Positions 1 to 11,427 of a stretch of DNA of 64,000 nt are shown in pieces. The DNA is taken from contig OX359246.1 of NCBI GenBank assembly GCA_947179485.1, positions 35,133,632-35,197,631 on the forward strand. The letters are read 5' to 3'. The stretch comes from Allacma fusca. Its lineage: Eukaryota; Arthropoda; Collembola; Symphypleona; Sminthuridae. The position numbers and the translations under genes were made by a program. Numbering within the stretch: the stretch's first letter is position 1; each line of letters begins with the position of its first letter. The notes beneath the pieces are model-generated. The model was given only the letters and a program-made list of their open reading frames with translations, searched no databases and had not been told where the DNA came from.

Positions 1-831
1 TCTTCAATCAACAATGGCAGTCTCCAGAATAGAAGATATTAAATTTTTAAAAGTATATACGCTTTTTCGTCTGTTTCATTCTTGTTTCATAATTCAATAA
101 TGAATGCCCTAACATTGCTGTCTGTTTGTGCAGGTCATGTCACGCCCAAAATGCTCAAGGGAGGGATATATTAGATTATTTCCTAAAAGACCCATAAATG
201 TTTCTACATTTCACGAAACCTATTTGGAAACATGCTAAAAATTTAACTTCTTCAAAATTTATTTTTTTCAAAAAGTTTCTGAGTTTGCATCTATATTCGG
301 TTTTTGAACTAGCAAGTTGAACAAATTCGGAAAAACGTTGAAACAATTTATAAGGGAAATGAAGATTTTTACCATAACCCCTTAAATGAGCTAGAGTGTG
401 AGCAAATCGTATCTTGGGGCTTATACACTGAACACTAGTACAGAAAATACTATTGTCTCATCCTGCACAACCCTAACGGTCTAGTTATTTTCAAAGAAAT
501 GACTATTAAATCGATTTCAAACTGCCGATTGTGAGGTTAGGTAATTTTCCTTTTCCATGAAGGAATAAATCTTGCAATGGAAATTTGGGAAGCTACTACT
601 TTGCTTGTTAGGATCTGGGAGCTTTACTCCCACCTCACCTCAGTACTTATTCACACATTTATCCCGTACCATCTCACAGCAAATTTCCAACGTTTTGGAT
701 CTTCAAAATATCTCACTTTCACTTTAAGAATTCGGCGTTTTCAAATTTCAACCCCTTTTTCCGACGAATTCAGAAATCGGAGCACACAACACATGTGGCA
801 AAACGCATATACCCTTAAAAAGCACTGTATT
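1..831. other. Intergenic, no gene seen
   Basis: AT-rich sequence with no credible coding frame, splice-bounded exon or RNA gene. The one open frame of about 100 codons (577-888) runs into the T-rich end of the adjacent transposon and has no protein-like composition. The last eight bases (824-831, actgtatt) are the left target-site duplication of the transposon. Confidence 0.6.
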
Positions 832-1900
832 CAGGGTTGCTGTTTTTTTTTTTTAAAAAATCAAAAAACTCGGATTAATTTGATTTAAATAGAATTTTTT
901 GATTTAAATAGGATTTTTTTTTATTTAAATAGAATTTTTTTGATTTAAATAGGATTTTTTGATTTAAATCAGCGTTTTATGATTTTAATTCAGAATTCTA
1001 TCGCACGATTGAATCACCATACAAATTTTTGGATTTTAATTGTCTTAATAATATTGTACACTGTTAGTGCCAATGAAACTTGAACAATTAGTAACAAATA
1101 TCGAGAGAAAATTCCAAAATCAAGCCAACTAATATGAAATACAATGCTGGCTGCAGATCAATCCCAAATATCAAAAGTATTTTTTTTTAATTGTAACAAT
1201 TTTGCATTGATTTCTGTCGTAGAAATCAAACGCTGTGCAGGACAAATACCAGCTGTCTCATTTGGATTTTTATTGCTTAGATGTAATTATGGACGGGATG
1301 GTCGAAACTGGTGGGATAGAAAAATTATTTACAAATTGGGAATATTCGGTTTAAACAAATGTAAATAACTGTCGGCACAAAATTCTAACATTTAAATTGT
1401 GCCACTGCCAAGACGGTACTCTTTAGAAAGATTGGATGTTGAGATGTTTTTGTATATACTGGTTTATTTTCGGGATGGGACAATTTCTGGACATGAGTAA
1501 TGCCCATGTGATATTTCGGGACGGGATCGGGATACATATTTTTGACCCTGGATTTTTGAACGATATGAAATCTTCTGTAGGACAAAACAAGCATCCCCAG
1601 CAGAAGCTCTAGTAATATAGAATATTTCAAAACTCAATCGTATGATGCAGCTTTTGTGGCACAGTGACACCTTGTCCAGAAAATCAGAACAGAAACATAC
1701 CAAGATTATACTGAAAATTGCCAAATGTAAACTGGTCTCATGCCCAAAATTCATAAAAACGCACAAATGTCCATTTTACAACGTTTTGAGACGCCAAATT
1801 ACATTTTACCTAACCGTGAAAGCTGAAGAGTCAATTTTGATTTAAATCATTGATTTTTTATTTAAAAAAAAAATTAAGTGATTTAAATCAAGCCACCCAG
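832..1900. mobile_element. Non-autonomous hAT-like DNA transposon
   Basis: The element spans 1,069 bp. Its left end reads CAGGGTTGCTG and its right end reads CAAGCCACCCAG, whose reverse complement is CTGGGTGGCTTG. These form imperfect terminal inverted repeats of about 12 bp of the CAGGG type seen in hAT elements. It is flanked by 8-bp direct repeats with one mismatch (actgtatt at 824-831, actgtgtt at 1901-1908), and an 8-bp duplication is the hAT hallmark. Subterminal arrays of a gatttaaat-plus-T-run motif occur at about 875-985 on the left and 1838-1892 on the right. The interior has no frame resembling a transposase; the longest frames are 100 codons or fewer and unremarkable. It is therefore probably mobilised in trans, or a decayed deletion derivative. 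Family assignment rests on the ends and duplication only. Confidence 0.7.
870..985. repeat. Subterminal repeats of the hAT-like element
   Basis: About five imperfect copies of a roughly 20-25 bp unit built from gatttaaatag followed by a T-run lie just inside the left terminal repeat. The palindromic core TGATTTAAATCA recurs near the right end (about 1847-1892). Such subterminal motifs are the usual transposase-binding sites of hAT elements, which is an inference here. Confidence 0.6.
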
Positions 1901-2895
1901 ACTGTGTTACATCCATCAATGTCTCTACGCACACAACACCGAAACCACGGAGGTATCATCAACTATATGCGTACATACTTAGTACTACTACTACTAAATA
2001 CATACTTTAAATCCTTATAAGCTGCTCAGGGTAACTGTTTTGCCAAATAAGCATGTGTGCATTTCTTACATTTAGGCGAATATAATCCATGAAATAGAAA
2101 TGTATTCAATTAAAACCAAATTTAAGTTTTGAAGAAATTTCATTTCCTACAATTGACACGTGCATATATATCCGCTGATAGGATCCGATAACTGTTTCTT
2201 AATTTACGGTAGCTTCGGATAGGACAAGCAATTCCATTTTTAATCCGGTGGAAACGAATTGAATTGAATATACTTCAATTTTACCGGTACAATATTTGGA
2301 TACCCGATTCTTTGAGAGCCTTACACTAATTAATTCCTGTATTTAGCTAACTTTTGCCCCTAGGCGTTTATGCATTTAGCTACTTTATGCCTTGCTTATG
2401 TACTTAGATATACCTTATGCCTTTAGACGGTTATATGATTAGCGACCTTATGCCTTCACAGGTTGTCTTTAGCTAATCAATAGTTGATCTAAAAACATTC
2501 GTAATTTTGCATGACAATATAATTATTTACCTCATAATAATTACTTGTAGCTACTTACAATTAGATCATACAACATTTCTTCCCAGTTCATACCTCTCAT
2601 TAGGTCAATAATTTCCATGGCTCACAAATGCAATATTAGTATTACTAAAATGTTTTGTTCCCAAATTGTTCTCAACTATAGTTAAATATCTCTTAAAAGC
2701 TCATGCTATTTGACACGTGCATTCTATTATAATCATCTCATGCCCTTATTTCTCCATGTCAATTACTTTCAAGAGTGTTACAGCTACTGTACATCATCAA
2801 CAAGAGTTATATTTCTACTCGAAACTGAAGAAACACTTTCTTCCTTGAGTGTATCCCGTGAGTGAGTAAACCAAATACATAAACTGGTCCTCGCA
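1901..2895. other. Intergenic, upstream of Gr-like gene A
   Basis: No gene is seen. This stretch holds the right target duplication of the transposon (1901-1908) and then about 990 bp of AT-rich DNA leading to the start codon of the first chemoreceptor. The promoter must lie here, but I cannot point to a specific core element with confidence. Confidence 0.5.
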
Positions 2896-4284
2896 ATGTT
2901 ACACACTCAAGGTATTAAAAAACTAGAGACTTTCTTCAGAGTGTGTTGGTTTTTGAAAATATCCCCTTTCAAATGGGACAGGAAATCGAAGAGACTAAGC
3001 AAAATTCCAGCCTTTTCCCAGCTACTGATTTGGTATGTGTTGATAGGGATCCAAGCACTCCACACTTGTCGAGGTCTCACACAAATAGGTTTGGGGTTAT
3101 TTGGGAATTCCAGCATGAAGATCAGCAGTGCTTATTTGATCTTGGGAGTGACTTTTACAACGGGGAATTTCTTTATGGCCGTTGCGTACAACGTTATAAT
3201 TGTCGGGAATTTGCAAGAGAATGCGGACTGCTTAAACCAAATGTTCCTTATAAATGAAAATCTTTCGGGTAGGAAATAAGATGGTTTATTATATTTCATA
3301 AAGACGCCACATACATACTTGAATTGACAAAATATTCCTTCTTGGCATTTAAAAGACGTCCTAACATACAATGATTTTTTTTTATATTACAGAGAAATTC
3401 AAGCTGGATAGAAAAATTATGAGGACATTGGACTCACGTTCCGCTTACCGTTGGGCAAATAAGCTCATGTCGTTCATGGTACCAGCTTTAATGAATAACT
3501 TTGTCTTCACTGCCGCCATGGTCCTTGCAGACAGTCAGGATCCCCGATGGAACTGGCAATTGTTTAGTACAAGTACAAGTCCGAGTGTCCGATTGGTTCT
3601 TTGGGCCATCTTTGAAGGATACCTGTCATTATTTATGATCAGCAATGCTGTCATTTTCTGGTTCATAATGCCCGTCATTCACATCTTAAACACGATTTAC
3701 TGGCTGAATTTCCTCCAGTAAGTTTACTAGAGGAACCAGTACCTCCATTTATGTATATGTCATTGCAGCCACAAAATATAAATTATTTTAATTTCATATT
3801 CTCTCCCCTGACTAGGGAATTAAACAGGAGGGACCGAACTGGAGGTAGTATTTCTGAGCGGATGAAAATATACAGGTCATTGGAGGTCCTGATGGTCATT
3901 TACAATCGATGTTACGCGGATATGACCTGGCCAACAAATATCTGCTCCAATCTGCACTTCCAAGTCCTCTGTAGTTACGTGACCATCCGACTACAAAACA
4001 GTTTGGATAATATTGCGGTATTGTTCGTGGCGGGATGGTGGGTGTGCTTCATGATGGCAAACTACTTTGCGTATCCAATGGGTGGGAGACTAACTGAGAC
4101 CTCTAAGGAACTCCTACGAACATGGCAGGGCCAATTGAGGAGCAGATACGAAATCAAAAGACTTCAATCTTTCCGCCCTCTGTCTATAGAAATTTGTTAT
4201 TTCCTCAAGATGGACAAAATGACCCCCTTAATGGTGATGTATCTGGCTTCAAGTGCCACACTTAATTGCTTACTGCTACACTGA
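2896..4284 (+). CDS. Gustatory-receptor-like 7TM chemoreceptor A
   Basis: The CDS is join(2896..3268, 3393..3717, 3816..4284), giving 388 codons including the stop. Intron 1 is phase 1 (donor GTAGGA, acceptor TTACAG) and intron 2 is phase 2 (donor GTAAGT, acceptor ACTAG). Both phases agree with the reading frame and match Gr-like genes B and C below. The protein starts MLHTQGIKKLETFFR and has a cytoplasmic-type basic N-terminus with SPFKWDRKSKRL. Several hydrophobic spans follow, roughly at residues 38-60, 75-100, 145-170, 185-225, 270-300 and 305-325, plus a C-terminal span ending in NCLLLH. The last segment, DKMTPLMVMYLASSATLN, resembles the final helix of arthropod gustatory receptors. Grs are tetrameric ligand-gated cation channels of sensory neurons. 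The ligand is unknown. It is the only one of the three on the plus strand, and it lacks the Lys-rich loop of B and C. The length of about 390 residues is normal for the family. Confidence 0.75.
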
Positions 4285-5610
4285 TCCTTTACGTCTGTCC
4301 CTTTTCGGTCAACGACCTCGTGCTGAGGGACATTTTACATGGGAGAAGCTGGAGCTAGCAAATATGTATATTAAACATAAAATTAATTATAATTTAATTT
4401 AATTCATATAATTACACTATAGCGGAGCGTCTTCAGACCCTATCAGTTCGTATGTATACGTACTTGCCTAGGGTTTCGACAATTATTAGGAAATATTTTT
4501 GCAATGTGTAAGCACATTTGGACATGATAGTAATATATTTCGTAATTGTACTCCTGTAAAAATTAGATTATATTGTGTGTAACAGTATCCTCTCATTTTA
4601 ATTCTCGCAATTAACGTTTGCAGTAACTAAATATTATTGAAGGCAATCATTGAAAGTAAAACCTATTATATATTATTGGAAACCCGGTATATGTATATCT
4701 ACAATCGAAGTTCCTTACAAAAGTGCGATGGTTGATTTGCGAGTGCACACGTACAATTAGTTTTATAATTATTGGCAAAGCTTAAAAAATTCTGTCAGGC
4801 TTTGGATAATAAAATAGTCACACCACGACAGAAAGATTATTGTTTTTAACTCATCATGAAATCATCATGAAAATATTAAATCAGGAAGAAATAAACTGGA
4901 TTTCGACATTTCGTTACGTCAAATGCACACTTTAAAAAAAAAAATCGCTTTAACAATTTCGAAAATCCGTACTTACGAAAAGTGAACAAGCATTCAAGAT
5001 TGCTCTTCAAATCCGTTTCCCTAAAATTTGAAAAAAATTTAAACGCGTTTCATGATTTTGAAAACTCCTCCGAAGATGGTGGGGAAGTCCATGTCTGAAA
5101 TAATTCATTTGAGAAATCATTCATCAGGGAAATTTCGATTTAAATAACGTATTTCGGTAGACTCCGACCAACATTTTGACTACGATGTCGAAACGATCGA
5201 CATAATTTTTAATTCTAGAGCCATTAAATTGTTTTAAAAGCTGTGAACCACGGAGCTGGACCAGGTCCAAACGGTTTTCTCACAAATTACATTTTTAAAG
5301 GAAACAAAATTTGAATGGATCAATACTTTATTCTGAATAAGCTTGCAATGTACTTCACTATAATTTTTATCATCCATTTTCTACCTGGGTCAAACATTAT
5401 GTCACTTATCAAATTCAGAAAGTCATTAGCATCTAATATAAAATCCTAAATATTTAACATTACAAGCTTCAGATATGGGGATTCAATTTAATTGGATATA
5501 CATGTAATGTATTGCATGTAAATGTGAAGGGACCCTCCGTTGAATAAGGCTCCTCATCGAAGCTGCAGGATTTTGCGTTGTATTTATCTTTAAAGCCCAG
5601 CATATTATAT
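4285..5610. other. Intergenic between converging genes
   Basis: This is the tail-to-tail gap between Gr-like gene A (+) and the ionotropic receptor gene (-). No coding exon is seen. It should contain both 3' UTRs. A minus-strand AATAAA (plus-strand TTTATT, 5327-5332) is a plausible polyadenylation signal for the IR gene, about 280 nt past its stop. Confidence 0.5.
5327..5332 (-). terminator. Candidate polyadenylation signal of the IR gene
   Basis: TTTATT on the plus strand reads AATAAA on the minus strand, about 280 nt beyond the IR stop codon. The assignment is by motif and position only; such hexamers are frequent in AT-rich DNA. Confidence 0.3.
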
Positions 5611-7879
5611 TTATGATTTATAAACAAACTCCCGTATCCACCTAGCTTTTTCAATCCAACATTTGTGATACCAGATGATTTCGAACAAGAATACACAGAT
5701 GGCTATGCTGTACAATACCATTCCTGATCTCATCACCACCGCCATAAAGTTGAGGATCCTCCCAGGCTTCTTATCTCCCTTGACGGATTTTCGAACACTA
5801 GTCAGAGTCCCTGGCGCCATTTTCATCATTTGTTGGAACTTCATCTTGGAAATCCGACCATGTTCCTCCTCCCATTTCCCCAAAATCCCGCTCTCTGTCA
5901 TAGTCCCAGTGAACCGATCGACCGAGTTTGTCCAAGGGGAGTCCTTGGGCAATGCAAAAGTCCAAACACTGTCTCCAAACTCGGAGTCCCGAATGACAAT
6001 CGATTCACGGTATTTTTTTGGTAGCAAGACTTGAGTCCAAACATGGAGCAAGGAATAGTACGATATGCAAGTAAACCGTGGTCTGTTAACAACATTCCAA
6101 ATGCAATCAGCTAAACTATATTTTTCATAATTCCTAATCATCCCTGCGTATTTTTTACTTCCGTTGAACAAACTCTTTACAACGCTGATGTCCGTGTGGG
6201 ATCCCCAGTTCCAGGATTTGAATCTCGGTGATGTGAGATCCGATAGGAACTTGATATCCGGCTCGATACTAGGAACCACCAGCTTGGACGTGAGTGTGGC
6301 TTCGTGACATGTAATTATGATGATGCTAAAAACCCACCAACAGTATAGTTGCCAACGTATAGCTGCTATGGAAATGCATCGTAGCTTGAGCATCGAATTT
6401 TGCAAGTACAGGATCTCGAAGAGTAAGAAAATCGTCCTTCGTAGTTCGGTCCTGTTGACATACCATATCCATTGGATTATTATTACAATAATAATTATTA
6501 CCTAGCCTTAACTTTAACCAACAACTGTTTCCAGGACATTTTGGTAACAGTAGTTTAGAATCGCTTGCATAATAATATTATTACAATTAAATCTCTCAAG
6601 ATTCAACATATCTTACAAGTGCTTACAAAATTTGCTGGTCTGAAGTTGCCCGGCGGCTTGCAATAATAACAGCAATTAGTATCAGAAATACAAGCAATGT
6701 TCCTGATAGGACGATGCAAAGTTGAAAGGTTTGATCGATAATCACAAGAACGTCGATCCCATTAATTTCCATGACCTGAATTCTTAAAAGCATTGAAATC
6801 CTATTTCGTGTGTAGGCTCGAGTAAGCTCGATTTCGTGGGTTGAAAAGAGATCCGGAGGATAGCCTATGGCAATAGCATTTTTCTTATTGGCAGTATTGA
6901 GTTTCTGTAGAAACCTCTTCAACTTTCCGGGGGTATTAGCGTGGTATATTTCCGATTCTGTAACTTCGCTAATTGTTAGATTCAATGACTTGCTCCAATT
7001 AACGAGGATTCTAAGTCCTGGCTCCCTCACTAACTCATCGCTGTTCCTGCTTTGCACTGCATCGTTTAGTTGGCGAATCTCATCGGGTGAGCCCAATCGG
7101 TAGCCACAAACAATTTCGAATGAATTTCCTTGCAAGTTTTTGTCAAAATCCGGAAATAGTGTGGCCTCGTATTTGACAACGTCCACTTCTCCAAGATCAC
7201 TGTTTCCCCGCCAGGTGTAGCTGCGAAGGATGTGGTGTTTGGCATTACAATGGTGACAAACGGTGGAGACTGTCAGTTTTGGCAGGGCAAGGGCAATGTG
7301 AACGCATTTAATTTCTAGTTTATATTGCATCGACGAGTAATCCTCGTGCAGAAGAATAATACCCTCATTTGGGTTCCGATTTAAGAATAAATACCTATTC
7401 CCGTTGTTGATTGTGTAAGGGCTCATGAGTTCCTGTAATTTTAAGAGCGTGAATTTCCCCAATTCTGGACTTGTTTCTATTGCAAAGAACGGCTGAGGGT
7501 GCAGAAACTTATTGGTGTTCAGTCGGGAGTAACTTTTTAGGAATGGGAAATTCTCTGTTTTGTATTTTGAGAGTTTAACATTTAAAAAGGGTATGAAGGA
7601 GAGACTCAAGTGTTCAAATAGTCTGTTAAGATCAACGGTATTATTTCTGAACGGATTTTTAGGACTAGTCTCATTATTGATAAGATCGAAAGTTGCAAAT
7701 ACAAATGTGAAAGAATGTTTAGAATAAATTTCATTTGTGATTTTTATAAGTCCGATAGTTTCCAGCGCCGAACAGTTTTCTGTAATAATTATTGCAGATA
7801 AAATTGCAGGAAAATACTGATTTATTGAGATCAAAAGTATTAAAATATTATGGGAAGATGTCGTTAATCGTAGTGTCAT
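5611..7879 (-). CDS. Ionotropic receptor (divergent IR, iGluR-like channel)
   Basis: The CDS is complement(join(5611..6451, 6627..7879)), encoding 697 residues with one phase-2 intron (donor GTAAGC, acceptor CAACAG). The start is the ATG at 7879, followed by a hydrophobic signal-like stretch (NILILLISINQYFPAILS). A long extracellular part of about 380 residues includes Cys-rich CHHCNAKH. M1 lies at about 384-407 (TFQLCIVLSGTLLVFLILIA). The pore region and M3 lie at about 419-475 (RWQLYCWWVFSIIIIT, then TLTSKLVVPSIEP, the usual exit from M3). The S2 ligand lobe at about 575-615 has FALPKDSPWTNSVDRF and TESGILGKWEE, the classic iGluR/IR pattern. M4 lies at about 650-676, with a short tail. The M1-pore-M3-S2-M4 order shows a complete channel subunit. 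It is too divergent to place among conserved co-receptors (IR25a, IR8a, IR76b), so I read it as a tuning IR. The intron falls directly before the pore. Confidence 0.82.
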
Positions 7880-9203
7880 TTTTGACGCTGTCGGAACAAT
7901 TTTCAGAGGTATTTTACTCTCAATATGGGAACTCTGAATGAAGAAACGTTACAAGTTACAACCACTTCGTGCCGTTCGTGCATGTTTGTGATTTCATTTC
8001 AAAGTTTTGTGTTAGCATTTTGTATCATTCATTATAACATATATTTAAACCTCCGCACGTGAGTTTGGTCAAATATACATATAGTGCTGTAATATTGTAA
8101 GGTTTGTTTGTATGTGTTACTTTTGCTGTCTTCATTCTTAATAGGGTACTGTTTTGTGGGGAGACATTTTGTTAATTTAAGTTTAGATCGAAGTTGATGA
8201 ATAGATCTAAACTAAAGTTTGAATCGAAATTCAGGTTGGAATAGAAAATCAGGTCTGACTTGATGCTGAATTTTGAACCGAATTTTAAGTTCTATTATCT
8301 GTAGATATATATAAGGTCGAGTAATGCCGAAACGTTTGATTCAAGTATGAATATTTTTTTAAGTTTACATTTTGACTGTAAATGGTGTTATTGGTGTTTG
8401 AAATTAGTTTGGAAGAGCGAATATTGTATGTGATGTTTTTATCTCTGATTCTGCGTTGTGGGAAATCTGGTGTATTATAGTTTTTTGGCTTTTGCAAAAC
8501 CATAATATATAAAATCAAAAAACTCATACTACATTACAACACTACCTTAATGCATAATATATGATGTGTAGAAGTTTAAGGTCATCAGGCAGTAGACGCT
8601 TGGCGCCTGCAAACGCATTTTGGTAATGTGCAGTTTGTAATCAAAATTTTGATTAGCTTTGAACTTGAACCTAAATCACTTCACTGTAAATTATTTATGA
8701 ATACAGAACGCTAGAAACAGTAAAGTTTTGAATAAGGTCAGGAACTTCGTCAATTTCTATTTTTCAATTATATTTGTACATGCATCTAACCAGGTCAAGG
8801 TAAGTAATTATATAAAGCTATGCTCATCTAGAAAACTAGAAATTGTTTAGAACTAAATTGATTTTATGAAATTATTAAAACACGCACAGAAATGATTTAA
8901 TACAACTTATGAAACTATCAAAACCTCATCAAACAAAGATCCAAATGAAAAGTTTCGAAAGACGTAATTGAAGCAAAACATTTTTAAATTAAAAGGAGCA
9001 GAATCAATCCGAACTTACAAACTTGGAGGTGATAAGAATTGGACTACGAACAGTAACATTATGGAGCAGGAGCTAAGGTAGAAACTTCTGGAATAATGTG
9101 CAGTATCTGACAACAGGCAAACTCTTCACAAGGATACGTAATTTATCTGACCTACTGACTACATGCCCGGAAACTTCTTACCCCGAAACCAACTGCTGGA
9201 TAT

Positions 9204-9296
9204 GTACATATCGTCGTTGAAGAGGCAAAATGATCTACATGCTGTACAAAAACCATAGCATGTAGATCATTTTGCCTCTTCAACGACGATATGTAC
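9204..9296. repeat. Perfect 40-bp inverted repeat (hairpin)
   Basis: The arms at 9204-9243 and 9257-9296 are exact reverse complements over 40 bp, separated by a 13-nt loop (gtacaaaaaccat). The arms begin gtacatatcgtcgttgaag. A transcript from either strand would fold into an uninterrupted 40-bp stem. It lies between two chemoreceptor genes. It could be a hairpin-RNA or miRNA-like precursor, a recent inverted duplication, or an amplification or assembly artefact. The sequence alone cannot decide. Confidence 0.95.
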
Positions 9297-9387
9297 CTAT
9301 TGATCACATCCATTTGTTTCTATTGGCTGGCTTAATACTTACAAGACAAGGCCATTACAATTAGCAGATGATGCGCACCTAGCTACC

Positions 9388-9732
9388 TGATTTCCCGTTC
9401 CTGCTCTTTTAGTGTGCGGAATCGAAATAGTAGATCTCCAATAACCAGCGCGTTGTATCTTCCTTCGCTTTCCGTCATCCTGTTTTTAATGACGGGTTCT
9501 CCCGTTCCCTGGTTCAGATTACTAATTTCTTCGGATGAAATCCACTTCATTCATTGGATACTCTTAGCATCGTCGATTTTGAAACGAATGTCAGAACGAA
9601 TGAATCCTACCATTGGAGGCAACGTAACTGAACTCTAAGAATCATGTCGAAGTCATCAAAAGAAAACCCATTTATTTTCCCCTGGTTCCAGGATTGAATT
9701 CCATGTAATTGCTTCTCATTTATGAACCAGGG
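9388..9732 (-). pseudogene. Broken coding-like exon of unknown family
   Basis: On the minus strand this 345-bp block begins after an acceptor-like CACCATAG and ends at a donor-like GTAGCT. Within it, protein-like translation appears in two frames in succession. The first carries QLHGIQSWNQGKINGFSFDD and runs to a stop at about 9620. The second carries MVGFIRSDIRFKIDDAKSIQ, then an in-frame TGA, then RYNALVIGDLLFRFRTLKEQ. One frameshift and one stop codon therefore separate stretches that read well. I do not recognise the family. No intact continuation was found on either side. It is most simply a relic of a duplicated or inserted gene; chance open frames are the alternative. Confidence 0.3.
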
Positions 9733-9851
9733 CTATGGTGAGTGCATATTTTATTTCACATGATACTTCTTATGCTGCCACATTTTGTCACTTATTTCCT
9801 TCGTGATTGACAAGAACATCTATATTATTGCGTGCAGGTAGAATTACTTAA

Positions 9852-9857
9852 TTTATT
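9852..9857 (-). terminator. Candidate polyadenylation signal of Gr-like gene B
   Basis: AATAAA on the minus strand, about 150 nt beyond the stop of Gr-like gene B. Assigned by motif and distance only. Confidence 0.35.
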
Positions 9858-10008
9858 TCCAGCAATTTCACATAATTACTGACATCTGCTACTAATGAGA
9901 GCGTCGCCCAAAAAACTCATATTATTTCCTCCAAAGCTAAACGTAATTATTAAGTAAATAGATCGTGTCCCCCTAGAAACTGGAATCCAAGCGTGACAAA
10001 GAAGCGCT

Positions 10009-11427
10009 TTACAACAATACACAGTTGATAACAAAATTAAAGACAGTAGACCAGATCGTGAGGATGGTTGACTTTTCAATCACATAAGAATTGCCAACTT
10101 TGATCCCCAATGTGAACATCGACCGGAAATACTTCTCCGCATCCGAGCCCAACGTAGTTTGCCAAGAGACCTGGTACGACCCGGACAGCTCATTCGTCTT
10201 CCCCATCGGTTCATACACATTCACCTCTATTACCATCCACATGAGCATCCCCACCGGGAAGATCATAAAGCCCCCAATGGGGATCTTGCCATAGTAAGTT
10301 ATGCTCACATAAATGGCCATGACATGCAAGCCAATGTTGAGGCATTTGAAGGTAGGGACTATGATCCGAGTACAACATTCATTAAAATGAACATTGAGCA
10401 CTTGGATGGCTTTGTAGTTCATAATAACTGCAGATCTTGAGATCGGTTTGTTGATCGTCCGGACCTCCTCTTTACCTGGAGTGGGTCTGCGTGTGCCAGA
10501 ACAAAATCTTGGGATAAATCCCATCAACCGAATATTTATAAGGTGTCAAAAATCACCCCAAGTTTTAACTTACCTGCTTAATTCATACAGCCAATGATTT
10601 GTACAGACAGGATAGATCATCATGATGTAGAAAGCCTCATTGAAAACATAACAAAATTTGATTACATGAAACCATTCCATCGTACTCCACATGTAAATCA
10701 TCCAGGCTTGCCTGTCCTCCGGGGCAATGGGCAGGTATCTAAACATGTACCGAGGACTGTCATGATGTTGTATAAACATTGAGGCAGTCATTGAGGCATA
10801 CACGAACATCATATAGAGGGAAGAGAAAACGTTCCCATCGACTCCATCCGTCGGTTCTTTCTCTTTTTTCGCTTTACCAGCTTTCTTCTCAATTTTTTTC
10901 TCCTCCCCTGTCCCTTCCTCATACTTTTCTTTTGCGGTTGGAGCACAATATTTATCTACGGTGTCAAACAGGACAAGTGTAAGGCTCCAATGAGTATAAT
11001 TTTTAAATACTAAATCCAATTCCAGATATAAGGAGAGGGTAATATTTTTTTAAAAAAAGAACTTACTAGTAAAATGCTTGTCCATGGAAAGAATGTGATT
11101 GATCAGCTCCGCTTGCTCCGGAGCATTTATCCAAAGCTTCAAATGAAAGAAAAACTGGGAAGTCCAAGTGATTGCAAACATGATATCCACAGCAAGATTT
11201 GAAATGTCTCGGGTTTCATACACGATCCCAGTTACTATGCAGTAATACAGATTGAAAGTCATAACAGCGGAAACTATACAGTTGATGCCGAATAAAAGCC
11301 ATTTGACTTTACTCTGGCTGACATGGAGTGTTTCAGATTCGGAGTCCCATTTGTAAGGCAGGGCGCAGAAAATTGATGCGAATTTGTAGTGATGCCCGAG
11401 GTATTTGTAAGTCTTTCGGTTTAACAT
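10009..11427 (-). CDS. Gustatory-receptor-like 7TM chemoreceptor B
   Basis: The CDS is complement(join(10009..10486, 10574..10955, 11067..11427)), encoding 406 residues. Intron phases are 1 and 2, as in genes A and C, with donors GTAAGT in both cases. The chosen start is the ATG at 11427 (MLNRKTYKYLGHHYK), because genes A and C also begin with ML at the equivalent place. The frame stays open a little further upstream but without another ATG. Hydrophobic segments lie at about 42-66, 74-96, 160-182, 195-235, 290-335 and 385-406. Between the second and third is a Lys/Glu-rich loop (about 127-155, including KKIEKKAGKAKKEKE) that would be cytoplasmic in the Gr/Or topology. The C-terminal region (FRSMFTLGIKVGNSYVIEKS) aligns well with gene C. 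It is a predicted ligand-gated cation channel subunit of unknown ligand. Confidence 0.75.

Larger units (their letters stand above)
7880..10008. other. Intergenic between IR gene and Gr-like gene B
   Basis: About 2.1 kb without an intact gene. It contains a perfect 40-bp hairpin (9204-9296), a broken coding-like stretch on the minus strand (9388-9732), a minor 10-bp inverted repeat (8180-8189 with 8204-8213) and a candidate poly(A) signal for Gr-like gene B (9852-9857). The rest is AT-rich sequence in which I see nothing. Confidence 0.5.

Noticed and set aside
5611-6405. The downstream IR half as a separate 264-residue gene starting at TTG
   Set aside because: The frame stays open upstream to an acceptor at 6452-6453 whose phase exactly matches the donor of the upstream half. 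Together they give a complete channel.
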